Of a stretch of 64,000 nucleotides of DNA, positions 39,248-49,558 are shown piece by piece. The position numbers were made by a program, and so were the translations under genes. Numbering within the stretch: position 1 is the first letter of the stretch; every line of letters begins with the position of its first letter. This DNA is from Dissophora ornata (taxonomy: Eukaryota; Mortierellomycota; Mortierellomycetes; Mortierellales; Mortierellaceae), in contig MU616584.1 of assembly GCA_025201705.1 (NCBI GenBank), forward strand, positions 1 to 64,000. Direction: 5' to 3'. The notes below the pieces were generated by a model, which was given only the letters and a program-made list of their open reading frames with translations, was not told the origin of the DNA and did not search any database.

Positions 39248-41203
39248 TTAAAGGCTGTCATCAGAATTCTGTCGCACCAAAATCTCATGTCGCAGGTTGA
39301 ACGCCTCGTTGATGATCTAGAATGCAGACAGGATCGAAGAATGCGTTAGAAATACCGCCAAAACAATAGAACAAAGTACGCAAGTCGTAAAAGAATGTGG
39401 ACCGAGCTGTGGAACCCGGATGTGAATGACGTACCCGATCCATGTCCAGATGAGGCAACCGCATCAACATCGTTCTGATCTCAGACTGCTCCAAATCCTC
39501 GAATCCCTCCTTAAGATGCTTCAGTATAGCTAGACAAGTATAAGGGTGCAAGTCGATCCAACCTGCGTCTGGGATGGCGAAATACGTATCCCAAAGCCGC
39601 ATCGTGTTCTCGAGCGACAGTTCCCTGGACAACATATACCGGAGTGCCGAAGCTGCCCATTCCTTGATGTCGACCTCTTCCTCTTCAAAATAGCTGTACA
39701 GATCTGGGAGGAAAGTATGAAAGAGAGTCATGAACTTTGCTACGCCCTCGTTGATGCTCTCTTCGTTGAAATGGTCATCTACAAAGGAGCGTGGAAGCAA
39801 GGGCAAAAGTGGTCAGCATGCGACAGTCAAAGTCCAATGGAGCCACAAAACAAGACAAATGCTAAAGCAAAAAATGTCAATGTTACTCATAGCGACGACA
39901 TATCCCAAGGATGAATAACGCTTACCTAGCATGTTGATCATCTTCTCAAAACACAAATATGCATCCCACTCGCGCTTAATAGAGTACACGAACGGTGCAC
40001 AAAGGTTCACCATGGCCGGATAGTACTGGACTTGATGGTTTTGGTTACAGTACGCACTAATGACCTCCTCAAACAGCCTCGGGATATCTCTGCTCGACTC
40101 AATCTTGGTCTTGCGCATGTATCTAGAAATCTCACTCCGAACACGTTTTGAGGACCCGTTGGGCTCCTTGTCCAACTGCTCAAAGTCTTGCCGCCGCTGC
40201 TTCTGTGTTGACACTTCTTTGGATCGATCAGCGTCCTGTACCCCGAGCAAGTAGAGCCACACCTCCTATGAATGACGGGGATATATGACAATCGGTTAGA
40301 ACAACGACATTGCTCATTAGACGTTTTGGAACTCGAATGTCTACAAAACCGACCCTATCTAAAAAAACTCTTTCCATCAAAGCCGGATGTTTGCAAGGCA
40401 AACTGGAAGAAACTGCGCTGCTCTCTCTCTCTCTCTCTCTCTTTTGAACCTTCCCGCTGTTTTCTTCTTCCATTCTCTTATCGCACTGGCATCTTTTACT
40501 CCCTTATCACTTCTCTTTTTCACTTCTTTTGGAGTACTGCCTCTCAAGGAGGAGGCGCATACAGCGAAATGAATAAGTATGGAGTCATCCTGTAAGATAG
40601 AAGAATGATAAAACCAGAAAAATCCTGGGGCATTGATCGCCACCAAATAAACAGCCGCGATTATTCATTCAGTCGAGGGGTCTAGAAAGTGAAACCCTCG
40701 CAGGCGTTTTTTTTTTTTTTNNNNNNNNNNTGTCAGTTCACACAGATGTACATTCGAAACACCCGCAAAGAAAACCAAATCAAGGATTCGTTCTTGTTTT
40801 CCGTGGACTGGGTATAGTCGATTACAAACTGAGACGGTTGTCTGTCTTCGCAGGAAAAAAATTGACTTACCCCTCGCACTTCTCGCGAAATGCCGTAGCG
40901 GGCATAGTCTCGCAGCTTGGGGACTTCGACCCAGACCTCAGAGCTCAGGACCTCCTCATACTCTTCTACGGTGATAGCAGTCTCGTCCTGTGTAGTGTAA
41001 TTGAACCGTCTTGAGCTGGGGGATGAGGACGAGCTGGAGGAGGAAGGTCCACTTCCGATCGGGCTATGGTAGTGGTGATGCTGAAGGCGGAGGCCAGTAT
41101 TTTGGGCGGCAGAGTGCGACATCCCTGTCAAGCGCTGGCGCGAGTGCTGGGAAAGCTGCTGTTGCTGCTGAACTGCGGACTGTGGAGGAGAGGAAAGTAG
41201 CAT
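39248..41203 (-). CDS. TBC-domain protein (putative Rab GTPase-activating protein)
   Basis: Four exons on the minus strand, 41203-40871, 40265-39926, 39778-39435 and 39316-39248, give 361 residues. Residues 1-75 are Gln/Ser/His-rich. The TBC domain starts at LRDYARYGISREVRG, joined by intron 1 to EVWLYLLGV, the classic start of the fold. It continues through KREWDAYLCFEKMINML, the WDTYFA motif and LAILKHL to IINEAFNLRHEIL at the end. An Arg in VRSEISRYMRK sits where the catalytic arginine finger should be. The place of the Gln finger (YxQ) reads YYPAM, so that residue is missing. Family role: stimulation of GTP hydrolysis by Rab proteins in vesicle traffic; without the Gln finger, activity may be weak or unusual. 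Intron 1 is 605 bases and contains a 10-base assembly gap, but the protein joins cleanly over it. Confidence 0.87.
40420..40442. repeat. (CT)n microsatellite in TBC intron 1
   Basis: About 11 CT units on the plus strand (GA on the gene strand). Confidence 0.9.
40721..40730. other. Assembly gap of 10 N in TBC intron 1
   Basis: Ten N preceded by a T run; a standard scaffold spacer, so true length is unknown. Confidence 0.99.
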
Positions 41204-41637
41204 TGGGGGGGTGTGTGTTTTTTTGTCTTTGCAAATGTGTTTATGATTTGGCCAGCGCAGAAATGAAATTAAACAAGTCAGGCTATGATGAAGGATATTG
41301 TTGGTTTAGGAAGAAGAATAAAAGAACAGGCAACATCGAGCGTCGAGGCATGGGCAGAAGGACCAGCGGGACAAGAAATCAGGAATCGGATGGAGAGAGA
41401 GAGGGAAGGATGGAAAAGGAGCGAACGAGGATGAGAGTGCGATTCATGATTGCCATGGCAGTGTTGTTTTGCCTTCTGCCTCTTCGCCCAATCCCCACTT
41501 GATGTCCGCGCTTTCACATTGGGTCTTGGATTTGAAATCTCCGTCATCTTCCTGCACGGAACAGTGCGGCCCTTCGGTTGCGCGTAAAATAGGATTATGC
41601 AGCTCCGACTCTTGCCATCGTAATCCCCGGTGATAAG
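41204..41637. other. Spacer: TBC promoter and 3' end of the LCB3-like gene
   Basis: 434 bases, both flanking genes on the minus strand. GA-rich around 41390-41430. Nothing else seen. Confidence 0.6.
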
Positions 41638-43886
41638 TCAATGATTATCACCTGCAGAAACTTATCTTGCCGGGATCGACACTCGACATCTCCGGTTCAC
41701 TTGATTTTATTTTTTTTCCTTTGCACTATTGTGTATATGCTACGAGCGCAAGTGGGACGTACCGAGACCGATGAACTCAAACATAATCGGGATACTATCC
41801 ACAGCCAGCCAGCCAATGCCTAAGAACGATTGAGAACAGGCGCCACATGTTAGCTTCATGCCAATCGTCATAGAGAACAAACTGCGCTGTCTAACTAATT
41901 CAGCTGTTACCTGCGTAGACCACGGTTTTAATGACAATGTCGACATCAAACCGTGCCCAGCTTGGATGCTCCGCCTCGAATTTTTCCGTAGCAATCCTTT
42001 CTGACTCATCCAGCTCGATTTCTGGCTTTACACAATCGCCATCCAGTGCTGCTAATGACGCTACCGTCTCCTTTTCCTGCTGTTCCAGGCGCGCCTTGCT
42101 GACATGGGAAGGACGAAGTCCAAAGCGCTCTTTGGTCTCAATATCGTAACCCTCCGCAGTCTGTATGCTAGAGTGTTTGGACGATCGACTCTGAGAAAAT
42201 TGCTCATGGATGTCCATGGTCGACTGTGGACCCACGATCTCAATGGACGAGTCAGCCAAAGCCTGCAAATCCATGACAGAGGGGACACGACCAATTGGTT
42301 GACTCCGTAGGTTTCCATACGTCCTGTAGATACATGAGATAGGTGAGATGATTAACGCCTTGAGATCGACGATTGCAATTTTTTTAAAAAAAAAGTGCCT
42401 ACTTTGCAGAGACGAAATGGGTCCGCGGTGGCAGATTGAAGTATCTGTATAGTGGAGGTAAGACGATGTAGAGAAGTTTCTTTGCTACCATGCGCCAGGT
42501 GAAGATGACTGCCAGCCCAAACACAAATCGCAAGATCGACTTGGGAAGACCGAGAGCGGTGTCATAGTGAACGATGCCACTGTGGCCGCCGGCGCTGATG
42601 GCGTACTTGGAGAGAGCAAAGTGCTGACTAGCAGGGAACACACCCATGATTACTGCCATGGTGGTAACACTATTGCCATCCATGACACCGTACAGAGTGA
42701 GCGATGAATGTAAGCGCGATGAAGCGGCAAAGGAATATGAAAATATCGCAAATGTCGCCACACCTTACCCATCGTCGACACATGGACAGCTGTCCATGGT
42801 TTCAGGGATACTCCGGATAAGATGAATGCCTCCAAATATGATCGCAATGATAACTAGGGTCGCGAGCGGATGAATTGCTTGATAAATAAAAAAACGCATA
42901 AGGTAGTGGGAACTCGCAGACCGGGTCAATAGTCCCTACCTTTCCAGCTGGGGTTGGTCATTAGAGCGTCAATAGAGTCATGAAAGGCCCATTGGGATGC
43001 CCATACTACAACACCAATGATAGTTCCTCCGACGATATCCGTCTTTGTGTGCATGCCGCAATAGAGCCGACCAAAAATCACACTGAAAAGGTACACGATG
43101 AGGCCAAAGACTGAGGCGACCTTGGCAACAACAGACCAGTCCGAGATGAGCAAATACGAGAGAAGGTATAGTGCGATTGAGGTTGCATTGCTCGTGTGTG
43201 TGGAGGGGAAGCCGTACTCGAGATGCACTGTTTATTTAGTGAATCCAGTCGACGGGAGGAAGTGTTTAGTGAACCAGGCAACAGCCATACGCCAAAAGGT
43301 GGGGCGAGTGAGACGTGCAAGAGTACGCAGCGTTAGTGGTTTACCTCGCTTGGACCGAGAGAGGCGTATCAGAGGCGGTGAGAGAGGTCGAGGGAGGCAG
43401 AGATAGTCTTTGACCCATGAGGTTACGAAGACGCCAACGCAGGCCACGTTCACAAAGCCGCGCGCGAACACAGAGTGTCCGTACCAGAACATGATCGGAA
43501 GGATACACACGAAGAAGAGGGGATGGCCCGCAAAGGCTGTCAATGTGAAGTAGCTGTCGAGGAACGGCGTCCGCCATTGTTCCTAGAATGGTCGGTTGTG
43601 CGCGATGCGCGACAAGGGCAGTGGTCAGAGCACGCTCAATTGCAGAGAGACGTGGGCTTGTTCAATTTGAGTTGTGTGTAAATACCTGGAGAGCTGCAAG
43701 ATCCCCCGTCTCGCTCCTGACCCAAGGAAGCATCCTCCGACGCAGCGCGCTCCTCAGAGGACTCATTCTCTGTGAGTAGAGATTGTCCGAGTAGATGCCG
43801 GCATCGCGGTCGTCAGCTCCGTTGACGACGATAAAGGAATCAGCGGGCGGGGGAGGTACTGGTGCCAGCACTCCTGCTTCCTTCAT
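41638..43886 (-). CDS. Sphingoid-base-1-phosphate phosphatase (LCB3/YSR3, PAP2 superfamily)
   Basis: Eight exons on the minus strand: 43886-43686, 43582-43345, 43227-42940, 42877-42769, 42669-42403, 42323-41911, 41819-41763 and 41651-41638, giving 528 residues. The three PAP2 motifs are intact: KDYLCLPRP, then PSTHTSNA over intron 2, then GRLYCGMHTKTD. Multiple membrane spans lie in exons 2-5 (FFVCILPIMFWYGH, YLLSYLLISD, LVIIAIIFGGIHLI). The spacing and the SP-T-H version of motif 2 are those of the ER sphingosine-phosphate phosphatases. Known role: dephosphorylation of dihydrosphingosine or phytosphingosine 1-phosphate at the ER, feeding ceramide synthesis and lowering the signalling lipid. 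Exon 6 adds a soluble acidic/basic insert (about 130 residues) before the last hydrophobic segment. The final 14-base exon is the weakest part of the model; other acceptors would change only the last few residues. Confidence 0.88.
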
Positions 43887-44374
43887 TTTTTATTGTGGGA
43901 TGGTTCTTTGCTGCGCTGAACTCTCTTTCTGTCCTCTTTGCGTTTGAGTTGTTGCGCTCTTCCAACGGCGCAATGCGAGGAGGTCGAGAGGGAGGGATTG
44001 AGGGAAATGGGAGGGGGAGAGATGAACAGTTGATGGATGGCAAATGCAGGGCCCCTATTAAGAACCAGTGCACATAATTGGTTTTGATGCTCTCTTGCCC
44101 TGACTGTCGGATAAAACCTTATGAAATCATCAACAACCATCTCTTTCGATCGCTACTCCTCTTCCTCGTCGTCTCGCGGCTTGTCCCTTTCAGTACACGC
44201 CTCCTTCCAGCCACATCCACAACAAACCCACTTGGCTGGCATATTGGAGCCATCTCGTTCACCCGCACGAAGCCATCCACACACCCATCACACACCCTTG
44301 CTACACGTCTGGCTCCCTGAGGCATCTCCCTGCAGATCGACTGATACATACCTCGCACCTTCTGCCAGCAAGCT
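43887..44374. promoter_or_regulatory. Divergent promoter region of LCB3-like and NAPE-PLD-like genes
   Basis: 488 bases between the two start codons, serving two lipid-metabolism genes in opposite directions. CA- and CT-rich toward the plus-strand gene. No clear box identified. Confidence 0.55.
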
Positions 44375-46411
44375 ATGTTTGCTCAGCGGTCTAGATGGGT
44401 CGCTGCAACAGGCTTGACCCTCCTCGGCGCCGCCACGTATCGGCATCGACATTCAATTGCTCATCTCATAGGCGCAGAAGACAAAGGTAGAACATCAATC
44501 CTGCCCTGCCCATCTTCCATTGCCCAGCCTTTTCCCTCGCTGGTATCGCTTTGCTTTTTGCGTCTAGCTGGACCAGACCCTGCATCGCCTCTCGCAACAA
44601 TGATGTTCTTGGCAAAAAAAGCAAAAATCTATTTCTCAACCGATCCCGATCGTCTCGGAAACGCGTACACTCCTCGTGCATGCGCAGCATGGTTTTCATT
44701 TCCCTTAAAAAGAAACAATGACCATTTCGACAACTAAACTTATTTTATTTCCCACTCATCCCCCCCAACAACGACATTCACAACCAACAACGATGACTTT
44801 GACATCAGCCAAGAACAAGGGAGAGCTGCCAGCGCACCATGAGGCCGATGGCAAGGGCTTCGTGAATCCATGGCCTAGCTTCCACAATCACGGCACCATC
44901 GCTGCCTTCAGGATGATGTTGATCGAATTTGACCGCAAGCGCTCCAAAGTCACAGCCGCGACCAAGCTGCCAAAGGTGTTAGACCTCAACATGAGCTTAG
45001 TCGACTCGTTCAGTCTTCCAAAGCAGGGGGCTGAAGATGGCGCCCGACATGGCAAGGTCTCAACGACCTGGCTGGGACAGTACGTCGCCCCCCCCTCTCC
45101 ATCGTTCTTCTTGCACAAGATGGCGAAACCGGTGGCCGCCCTGTTAACGTTCTGAATTCCTCTTTGTTGTGTCACGTACAGTGCTTGTTTCCTAGTGCAG
45201 GTTGAGGGTGTCAACATCCTGTTCGACCCCGTCTTCTCAGATCGATGCAGCCCTAGTCAGTTGGTCGGCCCAAAGAGGATCACTCCACCGCCCTGCAAAC
45301 TGGACGAGTTGCCCCGCATTGACATTGTGGTGATCAGTCATAACCATTACGACCACCTGGATTTGAATACTATCCTTCAGCTGCAAAAGGACCATAAGCC
45401 ATACTTTTTCGTGCCTCTTGGCAATAAGGCGTGGTTTGATTCCATTGGTATCAAGGACAAGGTTGCGGAGTGCGACTGGTAAGGTTTTTGAATACAGGAC
45501 GAAGTTAGTCACTGCCGCCAAAAAAAAACCCCACCTCCTCACTCTTCTCCTCCACAGGTGGGATGAGCATGAGCTCACGTTCCATGATAACAAGTCACAC
45601 GTCAAGGTGATTTGTACGCCTTGCCAGCACTTCACCGGTCGATCCCTTCACGACCGCTACAAGACACTTTGGGCCTCATGGGTCGTTGAGACGATTCCAA
45701 AACACGCTTCTGAAAAGAAGACCAAAGTATTTTTCGGAGGGTAAGAGCGATGCGTATGACGAAGCAAACAATAGTTCTGTGCAAAAAAGAAAGATTTTGC
45801 TAGCGTTTCGGCTAACGCTTTTCCATGAACATGACGCATATTCGAATGCCTACAGAGATACGGGATATAGATATGTCCCTAAGGGTGCAAACGAGAACGC
45901 GATGCCACACTGCCCTGCTTTTAAGGAGATCGGGGATCGCGTTGGGCCGTTTGATTTGTCGATGATTCCTATTGGAGCCTATAGCCCGCGATGGTTCATG
46001 TCCCCGATCCATTGCTCGCCCGAGGATGCGGTCAGGCTCCACGAGGACATTCGCTCAAAACGCAGTGTTGGCATGCACTGGGGCACTGTAAGTAGCTACA
46101 GTAGCAAAACAGCACAATCTCCTTGGGCGTGTTTTGTTTTGATTTCTGTTTTTCTGTTTTTCTGTTTTTCTGTTTTCTGTTGCAATTTAATATCCTTCAT
46201 TTGAAAACTAACAGTTCCTTTTTTTATATATCTTTAATTGCGAATCTGCGACATATTGGAAATATCTCGTTTGTTGTTGTAGTGGGTCTTGACTGATGAG
46301 GACGTGACAGAGCCTCCAAAGCGTTTGGAGGCCGAGATGAAGAACCGTGGACATGACCCTGCCACATTCAACACTGTACAAATTGGAGAGACGCTTGTTG
46401 TGGATGTGTAA
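44375..46411 (+). CDS. NAPE-PLD-type metallo-beta-lactamase-fold phospholipase (yeast Fmp30 type)
   Basis: Six exons, 44375-44486, 44809-45079, 45182-45478, 45558-45740, 45856-46087 and 46283-46411, give 407 residues. A short hydrophobic segment at about residues 8-22 (WVAATGLTLLGAATY) suggests a membrane or mitochondrial anchor. The metallo-hydrolase core has TWLGHACFLVQ and FDPVFSDRCSP. The zinc motif SHNHYDHLD gives His181, His183, Asp185 and His186. Further metal-site blocks are TPCQHFTGR, FFGGDTGY, and GMHWGTW over intron 5. These are the NAPE-PLD signatures. Known role: cleavage of N-acylphosphatidylethanolamine to N-acylethanolamine and phosphatidic acid; yeast Fmp30 is mitochondrial and linked to cardiolipin levels. 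Intron 5 contains a short (TTTTTCTG)n run. Codon frame is kept through all five junctions. Confidence 0.93.
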
Positions 46412-48124
46412 ACAAACCAAGGTGTAATCTCCCAGTGATGTTACCCCTTGCCTTGACCCATTTGTGATAACCAAATAAAAACGCGTTTTTTTTGGTATTC
46501 ATTATCATTCAGTTGCTTGGACTTAGCTCTGTTGGCGCTCTCTGCTTTTGACCTTTGCTTCGACCTCCTCCAGCTGAACTAGGGCAGCGTCCTGAGGGAT
46601 GACACGCCTCATAGAAACAAATGGCTAGAGAAAGCTGATACGACCGACCAGAGTATTATTGGAAAGCTTTACCATTAACTTCTCGCTAAATATCAATTCC
46701 TCGAGTAGTAGAACCTAGTAAAGGTCAGCGTCTCTGGTACCATCTGGATCCGATCCGATCCCTCCATTTCTTGATCGCACTCCCTGATCCAGGGTGGTGT
46801 CTTCCCGTCCATATCCTTATTAAGACTTTTTCTCGATCCATGGGAAAGTGAGGCAATGAAGAGGCAGTGGCGGCGTGACAAGATCGCGTTCTATAAAGAC
46901 TCGTCGTTTTGCTGAAACGGGGGCCATGTAAAGCGCACCAATGATTGGATTTTGGAGGGGGGCATAATAGGCATCCATCTGGCACATGCCTCAGCGGCCA
47001 AGATGACGGACGTATTCGAGGGTCAAACTGAGGTGGTATGCTTCAAATGTCCCAGCAACGCGTCTTCATGTGTAAATTTGTGAAAACAGACCTCACAGGC
47101 ACGCATGACAGCTCCAGCGATTTCGTTCTGTGTCTGGTTTGTAATTGTCTTGTTGCTCTGGGGAACCTCTTTGATCCAAAGGAGTCTGGCATCGCGCCAC
47201 TCATTCGTCCTTGGGAAGTCAGGTGTGGGCTTTTAATTAACCTGAAGAAATATGGCATTACCTAGTATCGAGATAAAAGTAAAGGCGAAGACTGACTGGG
47301 TGATGAGTACCAAAACTGTGAGAATTCTAATGGGAATCACCCGATTCCGCAGCGATGTCGATCAATGAATTCAGACAGGAATGCAGATCTGAATACAAAT
47401 GTCATTATGTCATTGCCAACACCACCTGTTCCTTCAAGGTCATTTTAAGCAGGGCGAAATGCTGTTATTTCCAGTCAGTGTCACCTACGAAACACAACAT
47501 CTAAGGTTAGTAAGGGTCCACATTAAAAAAAAAAAATCCAATTTCCGAACCTGTGCGGTGCACATGGACAAAAAAAAAAAAAATTGTACAACGACGAACC
47601 TCGCAGAGCATGAAAGATATCTATTTTGAACTAAACAAAAAAGTCATCGGACGAGGGTGTGTCCCCAGTTTTCGGACGCGGACCAAATTGCTGTTACGAG
47701 ATTTTGAGTACGCATTATTTTATTTGGTTGGGCAAAAAAAAAATAAGCACGGAAAAAAATGTAAAGTGTACCTTTCTGCTGTCCATCGTGGGCCAACTGA
47801 AACGCACCAAGGAGGGGGGGGGTTTGCATTTCTTAATTGTTGCTTGTCCCATTGAAAACGCGTTTTGGGTTTGTTTCTTGGTCTGTTATTTGTTTCGATC
47901 ATTTTTGTATTTCTGGTAAAAAAAAACAGTGCGGGTATATATATGCTATGGATTCTATGGACATGGTGCTATGGACAATTGTGCGTGTACTACGTTATGC
48001 TTTGGGGTCATGATATGCTTGGGAAATATGTACTGATATATACAAAGAGAAGCCTCCTGTACTGTGCGAAAATGCGTGAACGGTGCTTCATGTACAGACA
48101 GGTAAGGGAGCTGCTGGCCGCATT
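46412..48124. other. Intergenic region between two convergent genes
   Basis: 1.7 kb. Minus-strand stretches at about 46720-46530 read like protein but do not assemble into a complete gene (see findings). A- and T-runs at 47527-47540, 47571-47583 and 47735-47760. No gene called. Confidence 0.45.
46474..46479 (+). terminator. Poly(A) signal of the NAPE-PLD-like gene
   Basis: AATAAA 63 bases after the stop codon, followed by a T run. Confidence 0.55.
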
Positions 48125-49558
48125 TTAGTCAACAAACTGGAGACTGCGAGGCAAACGAGCAGAAGACAATGTATTCACAATCGAGCCTTGTGGGTTGCAA
48201 GCGTTCGTTGTCGTCGTCGTCGTCGATGATGTTCCTGTCAGTCCCTGGGCGTCCTGCGCCAATGCGGCAGCAGCTGCAGCAGCTTTGGCTTTAGCTTGCT
48301 GCTTCGCCTTCTTGGCTCTGGTCTTGGGGTTGGTTGCTGCCTGAGCAGCCTTCTCCTGTGCGAGTGCCAATGCTTGGGCCTGTGCTTCCAGCTCGGTTTC
48401 TTCCATCGTCTTTACAAAAGAAGCGGGCAGAGGCTCGACTTGGTGCCAGCCGGGTCCCCAGATCGATGCGGACAAAGCCAGGTACTTGCGTGAAGGGATC
48501 AGGCCATCTCCGTTATAGTTGTCATCATTATCGTAGAACGAGAGAAGGGATGGAGGGAGTGGAAGCTCAGAGACGAACTTCTTTTGATGACTGTGGTCGT
48601 CATCATCCGAATCAAGAAGGTCGCTCTGCTGGCGGCGACTGAAAGTAATATTTTCCATTGTGGGCCAAGCGTCCATCATGATCTCGTCTTCACTGTCGCT
48701 GCCGCCGCAGCTGCTGTAACAGCTGCCGCCACTGGAGCTGCTGCTATCATCCGACCACGAGCACATGGAAAGGTTCGATGAGCTGATAGTCCTTCGGGGA
48801 GAACGCTTTGGAGCCGAAGGTACCAGAATCGGGGACAGTGTAGGGGGTGGCAGGGTCTTTTTCTTGTGGATATAGACAGACAGACGTTGGTCGACATCCA
48901 TCTCAGTCTCGTTGTCGGAGGACCAAGTCGACCACGATGACGAAGTCGAGGATGAGGAGGTTGAGGAGCAGATCGAGAGAGTTCTCTCGAGCGTGCGACG
49001 AGGAAGCATGCTCAAATTAACGTTGGCCTCAACGAGTGACGAGGTCCTCTCCCTGGCGCGCGCCGCCGCCGCTTCTGCGTGAGCGGCAGCCGCTTGCGAC
49101 AGACGGGGTCGCAGATATTCTCTGTCATCGTCAGAGAGCATCTGAGAATCTATTTTCTGGTTAAACTGGCTGTTACAGCCATTGCCGAAGGCTGCAGAGA
49201 AAGGGGTTGAGAATCGACCAGTTGGTGCTGTCGAGTTACGGCACATTCGCTGGGAGGAACGATGTGGGTGTTTGGGGTTGTATTGGTTCTGCAAAAACTG
49301 AACCCATTTATCCCCAAAGTCGCCGCTCGTTGAGCAGCCATAGAAGCCAAGGGAAGAGTGCTCGGCAGCCGAAGAGTAGCCTTCAGCAAAAGAGAAAATT
49401 GGCTGCTGTAATAGCAAGACGTTGCGAGAGACGAGTGGTTAGGTCATTGGAAGAAAGGGACAACGTAAGAGATCCTTGTGGACACATGAAACGGAGTGTA
49501 GACTTACACTATCGCTGTGGGGGAGCTGTGGGCCGGCGGAGCAGCAGTTGCAGTTCAT
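48125..49558 (-). CDS. Hypothetical Ser/Ala-rich protein with a Cys cluster at the N-terminus
   Basis: Two exons on the minus strand, 49558-49508 and 49405-48125, give 443 residues. I recognise no family. The start MNCNCCSAG packs three Cys near the N-terminus, a possible palmitoylation site. The middle holds an Ala-rich helix (QAAAAHAEAAAARARER), then a long Ser/Thr run with acidic patches. One better-ordered block (FVSELPLPPSLLSFYD, then SASIWGPGWHQVEPLPASF) sits at about 310-360 and may be the conserved core. After it come a Lys/Ala-rich helical stretch and a Thr run. Donor GTAAGT and acceptor TTACAG are standard and the join keeps frame, which supports a real gene. Probably an intrinsically disordered regulatory protein; function unknown. 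Confidence 0.65.
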
